7,573 nucleotides of DNA. Source: Rikenella sp. GTDB lineage: Bacteria; Bacteroidota; Bacteroidia; Bacteroidales; Rikenellaceae. A program made the translations under genes and the position numbers. Numbering within the stretch: position 1 is the stretch's first letter; every line of letters starts with the position of its first letter. The notes beneath the pieces were generated by a model, which searched no databases, was not told the origin of the DNA, and saw only the letters and a program-made list of their open reading frames with translations. Location of the stretch: NCBI GenBank assembly GCA_029054535.1, contig JAIDFC010000198.1:1-7573 (forward strand), read 5' to 3'. Shown here piece by piece: positions 1 through 5,957 of the stretch.

Positions 1-532
1 CGACCATCGCTTCGCCGGGCCGCAAAGTCTCCGGACAATCCGCCGCATCGACCCACTGCGGTTCGATCCGCCAGTGTTCGCGCGCCAGGATCCGCGCCAG
101 CTGCACCGAAGTTCTGGAATGCGCGTCGAGGTAAATCCGCCGCACCTCGTTTAACGGCGTGTCGGACAACAAAACGACCGTCTCGACCGCCCCTTCGGCG
201 CCGATACAGAAATCGGTGATGATTTGTGGAGTGAATCGGTCGGGCGACAAAGACCGGTCGCCACCGAAAGAGTTGTTCGAAGAGAAGCCCGGAATCAGCG
301 GAATCGCCGCCGTCGGCACGAGCGCGATATCGGTTTCGCCTTCGAAAGCCGCTTCCGCGCACAAGGCCGGCACCCGCAGCGACAGGTCAATAGGATCCCC
401 GTCAGCCCATGAAGGCACCGCTCCGGCCTCCGCCGAGCGACGGCGCGACACGGAAGCAGATACCCCCACCCGCTGTTCGATGCCGTAGATGAACGGCAGC
501 GTGTTCAGGTAGGATACAGCTGTAATTCTCAC
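1..532 (-). CDS. mqnA: Chorismate dehydratase MqnA (futalosine menaquinone pathway), 3' part cut by window edge
   Basis: MqnA dehydrates chorismate to 3-[(1-carboxyvinyl)oxy]benzoate, the first step of the futalosine route to menaquinone, in the cytoplasm. The 177 visible residues open with RITAVSYLNTLPFIYGIE, the family's N-terminal signature. They continue with DIALVPTAAIPLIP (residues 68-81), DFCIGAEGAVETVVLLS (107-123) and a YLDAHSRTSVQLARILA block (134-150), all typical of the periplasmic-binding-protein-like MqnA/MqnD fold. The start is GTG at 532: a GGGAG Shine-Dalgarno (plus-strand 542-546) sits 9 nt upstream and the signature begins right there. Compared with the family pattern as I know it, there are extra polar stretches at about residues 22-46 and 82-103. 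The gene follows the thioesterase by 72 nt on the same strand, so co-transcription is plausible. The C-terminal part is outside the window. The family call is firm; activity is inferred. Confidence 0.88.
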   Translation of the reverse strand, partial: MRITAVSYLNTLPFIYGIEQRVGVSASVSRRRSAEAGAVPSWADGDPIDLSLRVPALCAEAAFEGETDIALVPTAAIPLIPGFSSNNSFGGDRSLSPDRFTPQIITDFCIGAEGAVETVVLLSDTPLNEVRRIYLDAHSRTSVQLARILAREHWRIEPQWVDAADCPETLRPGEAMV

Positions 533-541
533 CAGGATCGT

Positions 542-546
542 CTCCC
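542..546 (-). promoter_or_regulatory. Ribosome binding site fixing the GTG start of mqnA
   Basis: On the minus strand GGGAG lies 9 nt before the GTG at 532. Most starts in this window lack such a site, so it supports GTG rather than the ATG codons further upstream, which are in other frames. Confidence 0.6.
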
Positions 547-604
547 ATCGAGTTTTGGGTTTGATTCGACATCCGTTCGTTTTTCACCGCGAAGGTAGGC
601 AATT

Positions 605-1030
605 TTATTCGGCCGACCGCCCCTTGGGTCCGATTTTTTCTTCGCGTTCGATTTTTTCGCGCCAGGCGGCCGGAATCGCGAAGCTCTCTTTCGTAACGGC
701 GTTCCACCCGACGAGTACCGTCCGACTGTCCGCCTTGACGGTGTCGGTGTCTGCGTCGATCATCTGCTGGAAAACCGTGAAACTCTTGGTTCCGACACGT
801 TCGATCCCGGTGCGGATCACGATCCGGTCTTTCATCCCCACCGGAACGTAAAAGTTGGTCGTCGAACTGGCCGTTACGACGGTCTGTTGGCCGTCCATCT
901 GTTCGATCCCCAGCACGCGCTCGAAATATTCGTTCTTCCCCAAATCGAAAATATGCTGATACTGACCGTTGTACATGTGGCCCTGGATGTCGATGTCGTT
1001 GAATCGCAACTGAATCGGTGTACTTATCAT
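605..1030 (-). CDS. Acyl-CoA thioesterase, hotdog fold (4HBT / YbgC-like)
   Basis: A single hotdog domain of 141 aa, the usual length for 4HBT thioesterases, which hydrolyse acyl-CoA thioesters in the cytoplasm as dimers or tetramers. The N-terminus carries the diagnostic pattern R-x2-D-x-D-x2-G-H-x2-N-x2-Y (R9, D12, D14, G17, H18, N21, Y24). One of the Asp residues is the expected catalytic acid. The central strands (TTNFYVPVGMKDRIVIRTGI, then KSFTVFQQMIDADTDTVKADSRTVLV) fit the rest of the sheet. The tail is charged. In other organisms the futalosine or classical menaquinone pathways use hotdog thioesterases, and this gene lies directly upstream of mqnA. That link is only suggestive, because the MqnA route has no known thioesterase step. 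The ATG at 1030 has a GAGGG motif only 2 nt away. A TAAATTTA upstream is a one-mismatch -7 box, too weak to call. Substrate unknown. Confidence 0.85.
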   Translation of the reverse strand: MISTPIQLRFNDIDIQGHMYNGQYQHIFDLGKNEYFERVLGIEQMDGQQTVVTASSTTNFYVPVGMKDRIVIRTGIERVGTKSFTVFQQMIDADTDTVKADSRTVLVGWNAVTKESFAIPAAWREKIEREEKIGPKGRSAE

Positions 1031-1050
1031 AACCCTCTATAAATTTATTA

Positions 1051-1392
1051 GTACTATTATTTACAACTTGTCATTAGCGACAGGAGGGTACCGTACCTTT
1101 TCTGAAGAAAAGGTACCCAAAAGACTTCCAACAGCTACGCTACGCCTTAGGCATCCGCAATCTAATGCTCTGGCCCATTGGATGGGTAGGGCTTTCTCGG
1201 CGGGCGCGTTTAGGCTGTAATTAACTTACGCGCCGCGCCGGAAAGTCCCTACCCAAAACAAAAGGGAACAAGACTCTTGACTACGGCAGCCCATGGAATG
1301 CGTCAGCATTCCCGAAAGTTTTTCTGGTTCTCTTTGTTCACAAAGAGAACAGTTCCATACGGTAGCTAAATACAGGTTATAAAAAATAGTAC
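1051..1392. repeat. Palindromic multi-hairpin intergenic element, copy A
   Basis: This 342-bp element fills the gap between tsaC and the thioesterase. Its ends are inverted: GTACTATTATTTACAAC at 1051-1067 mirrors the reverse complement of 1376-1392 (GTACTATTTTTTATAAC). Moving inward there is a left hairpin (stem GTACCTTTTC 1093-1102, loop TGAA, 1107-1116) and a right hairpin (GTTCTCTTTG 1327-1336, loop TTCA, 1341-1350). A smaller hairpin GGAATGC/GCATTCC lies at 1295-1312. The centre is a long imperfect hairpin, 1184-1196 with 1241-1254, continuing through GCGCGT/ACGCGC. No T-tract follows the stems, so simple intrinsic termination is not obvious. No transposase is present. It could be a MITE- or REP-like element, or a structured untranslated RNA. 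Pairings were found by eye. Confidence 0.8.
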
Positions 1393-1400
1393 TGTTATTT

Positions 1401-1976
1401 TTATTGTCGTACGATAGAGAATCCGCCGTCCATTTCGAGTCGGATAATGGACGACGATCGATGGGTTGCCGAGATTTCCTCCATCGCCGGATCGGCCGTC
1501 CAGTCCACGCCTCGTCGAATCGTGTCGGAGATCTCGGCAAAAGCGGTCGGTGTCGTCTCTCCGCTGACGTTGGCCGAGGTCGAGACCAGAGGCCGCCCCA
1601 GCCGGTGGATCAACCGCCGGCAAAACTCGTTCTGTACCAGCCGGATCGCGACGCTCCCCTCGGGAGGCAACAAATTTTCGGCCAGACCTTTTCCGTTCGG
1701 CAGTATCAAAGTCAACGGCTCAGCCCCCTCGGCCGCCTCCCACAACTCCCAAGCCATCGGAGGCACGTCGCGCACCCACCGAACGACTTGTTCGGGCCGG
1801 TCGAGCAACACGATCATGCTCTTCGCATCTTCCCTCCGCTTGAGGGCGAAAATCCGCGCCACCGCCTCAGCATTCGTCGCATCGCACCCGATCCCCCAAA
1901 CCGTGTCGGTCGGATACAAAATAATCCCGCCTCGCTTCAATACCTCCAATCCCGCCGCTATCTGCTCTGCCATCAT
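1401..1976 (-). CDS. tsaC: Threonylcarbamoyl-AMP synthase (TsaC/YrdC/Sua5 family)
   Basis: TsaC makes L-threonylcarbamoyl-AMP from threonine, bicarbonate and ATP, the first step of t6A formation at position 37 of ANN-decoding tRNAs. The 191-aa length fits the short TsaC/YrdC form without the extra Sua5 domain. Seen directly: GGIILYPTDTVWGIGCDA near the N-terminus (P-T-D-T substrate loop), the basic ALKRREDAKSMIVLL motif, PLTLILP, SVAIRLV, and the LVSTSANVSGE motif, all hallmark sites. The start MMAEQ at 1976 is chosen because the family begins a few residues before this loop. The same frame runs 82 codons further up, but entirely through repeat element B, and reads as junk. No Shine-Dalgarno or clear promoter is visible. 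The gene sits alone between two near-identical repeat elements on the same strand as its neighbours. The C-terminus (EMDGGFSIVRQ) is complete. Confidence 0.93.
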   Translation of the reverse strand: MMAEQIAAGLEVLKRGGIILYPTDTVWGIGCDATNAEAVARIFALKRREDAKSMIVLLDRPEQVVRWVRDVPPMAWELWEAAEGAEPLTLILPNGKGLAENLLPPEGSVAIRLVQNEFCRRLIHRLGRPLVSTSANVSGETTPTAFAEISDTIRRGVDWTADPAMEEISATHRSSSIIRLEMDGGFSIVRQ

Positions 1977-1992
1977 AGGTTTATATATTTTT

Positions 1993-2334
1993 CGTTCTTT
2001 TTTCTGTAACCGGTCATTAGCTACAGGAGGGTACTGTACTTTCTGTGAACAGAAAGTACCAAAGAAACTTCCGGCGATACTGCGTATCGCATGGGCTGCC
2101 GTAGTCAAGAGCCTTGGGGACTTTACATTGGGGTGGCACTTTTTGTGAGCGCGCTGAGTTGCGTTAACCTTATTTGCGCGCCACAAAAAGACCACCCCAA
2201 AAGAAAACACAAAGCTATTCAACTAAGAACGGTCATGGAATGCGCAGCATTCCCGAAAGTTTTTCTGGTTCTCTTTGTTCACAAAGAGAACAGTTCTATA
2301 CAGTAGCCAAACACAGGTTGCAAAAAAACGAACG
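1993..2334. repeat. Palindromic multi-hairpin intergenic element, copy B
   Basis: A second 342-bp element, between the M16 pair and tsaC. Its outer ends are inverted (CGTTC 1993-1997 with GAACG 2330-2334, then T-rich and TGTAACC-like arms). The left hairpin is GTACTTTCTG (2036-2045), loop TGAA, 2050-2059. The right hairpin is GTTCTCTTTG (2268-2277), loop TTCA, 2282-2291. Inner hairpins are GCGATAC-TGC-GTATCGC (2074-2090) and GGAATGC-GCA-GCATTCC (2237-2253). The centre is a very strong hairpin with about 24 pairs, 2128-2150 with 2176-2200 (TTGGGGTGG...CCACCCCAA). The right arm (2234-2326) matches copy A (1292-1386) with about seven differences by eye. No coding capacity or transposase is credible. 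Confidence 0.82.
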
Positions 2335-2346
2335 GTTAAATAACAT

Positions 2347-3648
2347 TTAAGCACCGACGATGATCGTCGTGAAATCCGCCGGGTCGAGCCAACGTTCCGC
2401 CAGAGATCGGATCCGTTCTGGGGTGATGCTCCGGACCTCGTCGAAGAAGTCCGACAAGGCTTGGTTCGTCGTGCCGCACTGAGTGTTTTCGATCGTTACG
2501 TCGGCGATGCCGAACGGCCCGTCGAGAATCCGCATCATCTCGCCGACGATGATGTTGCGGACCATGTCGAGTTCCTCCGTCGGGATCGGTTCGCGGCGAA
2601 GCCGTTCGACCTCGCTCACGATCTCCGCCACCGCATCGTCCGTTGCCTCGGCTTGGACATCCGTCGCAACGGCGAAGTACCCCGCGTGTTGCATGTTGAG
2701 CATGGCCGAGTAGATGCCGTAGGTGTATCCTTTGTCCTCGCGGAGGTTTTTGACCAGCCTCGAACCGAAGTACCCTCCGAGCACCGTCGCCGCTACCTGC
2801 AGGCCGTTGAAGTCTGGGTGTTCTTTCGGAAAGAGGACCCGGCCGATCCGAATCGACGACTGCAAGGCTCCGTCTCGTTTTTCGCGGATGAGCGGCGTCG
2901 AAACGACCGGTGGAATCCCCGGATCGACCGGCGCAGGCACCGAGGCGTCGAAACGGGCCAGGAAATCGACCAACGCCCGTTCGGTCTCCGTCGCGATGCT
3001 CCCCGAGGCCACCGCGAACAGATTCCCCGCCGACCGGTAATGCGCCTCGTAGAACCGCCGCAGGTCGTCCGTCGTCAAGTTGTCGTACTCCGCCGCAGCC
3101 GCCACCCGCCCGTACGGGTGGTCGGCCCCGAAAAGCCCCCGGGAGAAGAGTTCGCGAGCCTGGTAGGCCGGTTTCTCGCGCTCGATCAGGAGTTGTTGTT
3201 TGCGTTTCGAGGCGTAGATTTCCAGTTCCCGCTCCGGAAACAGCGGCTCGAAGAGGATCTCGCCCAGCAGGTCGAGCGTCCGGTCCAGAAACCGGCTCAG
3301 ACAGCTCACCGTAATCACCGCATAGTCGCGATCGATCGACGTGTCGTAGTAAATGCCGTAAAAGTCGAACCGCTCGGCCACCTCTGCCGCCGTATAGCGC
3401 GCCGTCCCCTCGCTCATGAGGTTCAGGGCGGCCGACGCGGCGAATGCCGTCGGCTGATACCTCGTCCCGGCCCCGAAAACGAGGCTCAGGCGAACCAACG
3501 GTTGGGTTCCGGCGTCGATGGTCCACAACCGGATCCCGTTCGAGAGGTCGATCCGACGGGCCTCCGGGATCCGGAGACGGTCCGGCAGCTCGAACGGCGG
3601 TTGGACGGTTCGGTCCAACGGTTCCGTATGTGTCTCTTTCCTATTCAT
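2347..3648 (-). CDS. M16-family peptidase-like protein, zinc motif lost (regulatory subunit)
   Basis: This 433-aa protein has the two-halves layout of M16B (processing-peptidase-like) proteins but cannot bind zinc in the usual way. Where active members have HxxEH, aligned through the following G-T (81-82), it reads SAALN (72-76). The second half keeps the conserved substrate-cleft pattern GGYFGSRLVKNLREDKGYTYG (about 291-311) with the R and Y residues that hold the peptide. This is the split seen in mitochondrial processing peptidase and bacterial two-gene M16B enzymes: one catalytic and one glycine-loop/binding subunit. No signal peptide or membrane segment is visible, so it is probably cytoplasmic. 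Its ATG (3648) lies inside the end of the catalytic gene (8-nt overlap), and AGGAAG sits 6 nt before it, so translation is probably coupled. TAA stop at 2347-2349. Substrate unknown. Confidence 0.9.
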   Translation of the reverse strand: MNRKETHTEPLDRTVQPPFELPDRLRIPEARRIDLSNGIRLWTIDAGTQPLVRLSLVFGAGTRYQPTAFAASAALNLMSEGTARYTAAEVAERFDFYGIYYDTSIDRDYAVITVSCLSRFLDRTLDLLGEILFEPLFPERELEIYASKRKQQLLIEREKPAYQARELFSRGLFGADHPYGRVAAAAEYDNLTTDDLRRFYEAHYRSAGNLFAVASGSIATETERALVDFLARFDASVPAPVDPGIPPVVSTPLIREKRDGALQSSIRIGRVLFPKEHPDFNGLQVAATVLGGYFGSRLVKNLREDKGYTYGIYSAMLNMQHAGYFAVATDVQAEATDDAVAEIVSEVERLRREPIPTEELDMVRNIIVGEMMRILDGPFGIADVTIENTQCGTTNQALSDFFDEVRSITPERIRSLAERWLDPADFTTIIVGA

Positions 3649-4912
3649 ATCGTTCTTCCTCCCGCTGTTTTTGTGCCTTCTCAGCCAGGTAGAGCAGAGT
3701 CGAGCTGTTCGCCGGTCGGAACACGCGTCGCGATACGGCCTGTATCTCGTCCTGTGTAACCGAGTTGTGTTCCGCCACCTCGGTGTCGATCATCGACGCG
3801 TCGCCCAGCATCTCGAAATAGGCTAGGTTCATCGCCTTGTTCAGAACGTTGATCTGGCCGAAAATGTCGTTCGCCTCGAACTTGTTCTTGACCTTCTCCA
3901 GCTCGTAGTCGTCCACCGGTTCGGTTTTGAGGCGTTCGAGTTCGGCCCACAGAGCCGCCTCGGCCTCGACCATCGAGACCCCTTCCATCACGTGGCCCGT
4001 AACCAAGAACAGACCCGGATCGACATCCCCCGAGATATAAGCATTGACACTCGAAAAGAGCGGCGACTCCTTCACCAGACGCTGGTACAAGCGACTCGAC
4101 GTGCCGTTGCTCAGGATGTCCGACACCACGTCGCACACCACCGCCTCGCGACTCGTCCGCCCTCCCATATGGAACGCGATGTAGATCACCGATGCAGGAA
4201 CCGGCCTACGCACTTCGAGCCTCCGGGGAGCGGTCTGTTCCGGCTCCTGCGGTATCTCGTCCGCCACCTCCTCGCCCGCCGGAATCGGACCGAACCACCG
4301 TTCGACCGCATCGAAAACCCGCTCGGGTTCCAAATCGCCGGCGATCGAGAGAATGGCGTTGTTCGGCTTGTAATACCGCTCGAAAAACGCCCGCACCTCC
4401 TCCATTGTGGCTTGGCGGATGTGTTCGATATCGCGCCCGATGGTGGCCCACCGATAGGGGTGCCGCTCATAGGCCAACGGTCTCAACAAGAGCCAGATAT
4501 CTCCGTACGGCTGGTTCAGGTACCGCTGGGCGAACTCCTCGACCACCACCTTTCGCTGCACCTCGAGGCTCCGCTCGTTGAAGGCCAGGCCGAGCATCCG
4601 ATCGCTCTCCAACCACAGCGCGGTCTCGAGATTCTCCCGCGGCAGCGCCAGGTAATAATTCGTATAGTCGTTGTTCGTGAAAGCGTTGTTCTCGCCGCCG
4701 GCCAACTGCACGGGCCGGTCGTAGTCCGGCACGTTGACCGACCCGCCGAACATCAGGTGTTCGAACAGGTGGGCGAATCCGGTCCGGTCGTATGTTTCGT
4801 TCCGCGCACCGACCTTGTAGAGCACGTTGACGGCCGCCATCGGGGTCGAAGGGTCCCGATGGACGATCACCGTCAGGCCGTTGGCGAGCCTCTTTTTCTG
4901 AAATTCGATCAT
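3641..4912 (-). CDS. M16-family zinc metallopeptidase, catalytic subunit
   Basis: A 423-aa insulinase/pitrilysin-family peptidase of M16B type. The inverted zinc motif is intact: H48-L-F-E51-H52 in GFAHLFEHLMFGG, with the third ligand Glu at 125/126 in KVVVEEFAQR. E51 is the expected catalytic base. The second half carries SNGTSSRLYQRLVKESPLF (about 268-286), the cleft R/Y region. The start MIEFQKKRLANGLTVIVHRD (4912) matches where the family begins. The frame remains open to 5074, but that extension would cross the promoter-like box just upstream and adds nothing family-like. There is no signal peptide. Such enzymes degrade or process short peptides inside a closed chamber. Pairing with the overlapping inactive paralogue suggests a heterodimer. 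The TAG stop (3641-3643) lies inside the next gene. Substrate unknown. Confidence 0.93.
   Translation of the reverse strand: MIEFQKKRLANGLTVIVHRDPSTPMAAVNVLYKVGARNETYDRTGFAHLFEHLMFGGSVNVPDYDRPVQLAGGENNAFTNNDYTNYYLALPRENLETALWLESDRMLGLAFNERSLEVQRKVVVEEFAQRYLNQPYGDIWLLLRPLAYERHPYRWATIGRDIEHIRQATMEEVRAFFERYYKPNNAILSIAGDLEPERVFDAVERWFGPIPAGEEVADEIPQEPEQTAPRRLEVRRPVPASVIYIAFHMGGRTSREAVVCDVVSDILSNGTSSRLYQRLVKESPLFSSVNAYISGDVDPGLFLVTGHVMEGVSMVEAEAALWAELERLKTEPVDDYELEKVKNKFEANDIFGQINVLNKAMNLAYFEMLGDASMIDTEVAEHNSVTQDEIQAVSRRVFRPANSSTLLYLAEKAQKQREEERYE
3655..3660 (-). promoter_or_regulatory. Ribosome binding site of the inactive M16 subunit
   Basis: AGGAAG on the minus strand, 6 nt before the ATG at 3648 and inside the last codons of the catalytic M16 gene. 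With the 8-nt gene overlap it supports coupled translation and near-equal subunit amounts. Confidence 0.5.
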
Positions 4913-4920
4913 AGCGACCC

Positions 4921-4928
4921 CAAATATA
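4921..4928 (-). promoter_or_regulatory. -7 box of a Bacteroidota promoter for the M16 pair
   Basis: On the minus strand TATATTTG matches the Bacteroidota sigma-factor box TAnnTTTG exactly. It ends 8 nt before the ATG at 4912. No TTTG-type -33 element stands at the expected distance. The spacing would put transcription start within a few bases of the ATG, giving an almost leaderless mRNA. It also argues against any start codon upstream of 4912. Confidence 0.5.
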
Positions 4929-5030
4929 CGCAAACTTCTCGGGACGGGAACATCGGCCGGAGCGGGGGGTGAAAAATGGAACCGTTTTTGCATGACCCTC
5001 TCTCCGGACCACAAGTAACGAATCGAAACC

Positions 5031-5405
5031 ATGAGACTGAAAAAAATCACCGACACGGAATTGCAAGGCATCATCCAACCCTGTCCGGCTGCGGCGGGCG
5101 GCTGGGAGTCTCGCGAGGGACGCCCGCTGGTGGTGGACTTTTACGTCCCGTGGTGCAAGCCGTGTCTGGCGATGACGCCGCTGCTCGAAGAGGTCGCCGA
5201 AGAGTATGCCGGTCGGGTCGATTTCTACCAGGTCGACATCGACAAGGAACGCCGGACGGCAGTACGGTTCCGGGTGCGGAATGTCCCGGCGATGGCATTC
5301 ATCTCGGCCGAGGAGGCGAGCCGTCTGGAGATCGGATCGATGACTAAAGCGGCGCTCCGCGAGGCGGTGGAACGGATCCTCCGACTGGGGCGGTCCGAAC
5401 GATGA
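5031..5405 (+). CDS. Thioredoxin-fold protein with CKPC active site
   Basis: A 124-aa single-domain thioredoxin-like protein. The active site is VDFYVPWCKPCLAMTPLL (about residues 35-52): two redox cysteines separated by Lys-Pro instead of the Gly-Pro of classical thioredoxin. The cis-proline loop RVRNVPAMAFI (about 81-91) and the VDFYQVDIDKE strand between them complete the fold. There is no signal peptide or lipobox, so it should act in the cytoplasm, reducing protein disulfides. The N-terminal 30 residues (with PCPAAAGGWESREG) are longer than in compact thioredoxins and contain a third cysteine (Cys18). The ATG at 5031 follows a 118-bp gap shared with the divergent M16 operon. No Shine-Dalgarno is visible. 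A TTTTTG at 4984-4989 could be a -33 element, but no -7 box follows at the right distance. Confidence 0.88.
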   Translation: MRLKKITDTELQGIIQPCPAAAGGWESREGRPLVVDFYVPWCKPCLAMTPLLEEVAEEYAGRVDFYQVDIDKERRTAVRFRVRNVPAMAFISAEEASRLEIGSMTKAALREAVERILRLGRSER

Positions 5406-5561
5406 CTCCGGCGGCAGGGCGGAGCCGGAAGAGGGCTCGCGGTGAGCCAAGCGTCTGTCGGGTCTTAGCCTTCGGGGAACGCAATCATTGCGAGAGCCAT
5501 GGAATAAGATTCTTACCGTTCGCGACCAGAAAGGTCGCCGGCCTCTTCGCACAGCGGCGGC

Positions 5562-5586
5562 CCGCGCGCCTTGCAAGCGCGGTTTT
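5562..5586 (+). terminator. Possible intrinsic terminator downstream of the thioredoxin gene
   Basis: Six-bp GC stem CCGCGC/GCGCGG with a 9-nt loop followed directly by TTTT. The T-tract is short and the site lies about 155 nt past the stop codon, so it is a weak candidate. Confidence 0.25.
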
Positions 5587-5653
5587 GAGCCCTTTCGCCG
5601 GGCGGGCATTCTTTATTGAAGAAGTATTCTTTGTCGCCTCGAGCCGGCGGGCT

Positions 5654-5770
5654 TCTACTTTCTTTGTCGTCAAAGAAAGTAGACAAAGAAAAACGCCGGG
5701 AATCGGTTTCGCCTTGTCGGGGACCGTTCGTTCAGGCCGTCCCCCTCAAGTCAAAACGCGACATTCCCGG
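5654..5770. repeat. Diverged relative (C) of the palindromic repeat family
   Basis: A 13-bp hairpin (5654-5666 with 5671-5683, loop TCGT) is followed at once by ACAAAGAAAAACGCCGG. This is the same hairpin-then-AAAGAAA layout seen in the left arm of B (AAAGAAACTTCCGG). Beyond it, CCGGGAAT (5696-5703) pairs with ATTCCCGG (5763-5770), enclosing GGGGAC/GTCCCC (5719-5744), like the central hairpins of A and B. I do not see a matching right-hand arm, so this may be half an element. Confidence 0.45.
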
Positions 5771-5945
5771 GGGTGCTTTCGCTTGCACCTTAATCTTGCT
5801 TGGTGTGTCTCGGTCAGGATGGTCAACCGCGACTCTTCGAGTCATGCGTCCCGGAGCCACCTCAGCGGCATCCCAGCGCGGGCACGCGGACCGGAGCCGG
5901 GTAAAACAAAAAGGCCGAGGAATCCGAAATCTCGGAAACAAATCC

Positions 5946-5953
5946 TATATTTG
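5946..5953 (+). promoter_or_regulatory. -7 promoter box before the rod-shaped RNA
   Basis: TATATTTG is an exact TAnnTTTG match. It lies 19 nt before the first paired base of the rod structure (5973), so a transcript starting near 5958-5961 would contain the whole rod. No TTG-type -33 element is seen at 19-21 nt upstream. Confidence 0.5.
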
Positions 5954-5957
5954 TCGA

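Larger units (their letters stand above)
5406..5945. other. Long hairpin-rich intergenic stretch without a credible gene
   Basis: Open frames on both strands here are Arg/Ser/Pro-rich and lack any recognisable fold. They behave like the spurious frames over elements A and B. Several short hairpins are visible: GCGACC/GGTCGC (5522-5538), CCGCGC/GCGCGG (5562-5582), GGTGC/GCACC (around 5772-5789) and GACTC/GAGTC (around 5831-5843), besides element C. On the minus strand CCGAG/CTCGG (5935-5915) followed by a T-rich run (5912-5903) resembles a terminator that would stop antisense transcription coming from the right. Base composition matches the rest of the window. Confidence 0.5.

Noticed and set aside
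1327..1350. Right-arm hairpin of A (and its copy in B) as an intrinsic terminator
   Set aside because: The stem is strong, but no T-tract follows on either strand and the same hairpin is part of a larger repeated palindrome.
1404..2148. Two long plus-strand frames opposite tsaC
   Set aside because: Shadows of tsaC that continue into repeat element B; no recognisable domain.
1977..2222. 82-codon upstream extension of tsaC
   Set aside because: It lies almost wholly in repeat B, and the TsaC family starts at MMAEQ.
2091..2306. Small plus-strand frame inside element B (starts MGCRSQE)
   Set aside because: The same opening MGCRSQE is read on the minus strand of element A because of the inverted 22-bp module. 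It reflects the repeat, not a gene.
2461..3759. 432-codon plus-strand frame opposite the inactive M16 gene
   Set aside because: Arg/His-rich antisense shadow of a clearly recognisable M16 protein in high-GC DNA.
3992..4972. 326-codon plus-strand frame opposite the catalytic M16 gene
   Set aside because: Antisense shadow; the minus strand carries the HxxEH peptidase.
4913..5074. 54-codon upstream extension of the catalytic M16 gene
   Set aside because: It crosses an exact -7 promoter box and overlaps the thioredoxin start; family homology begins at MIEF.
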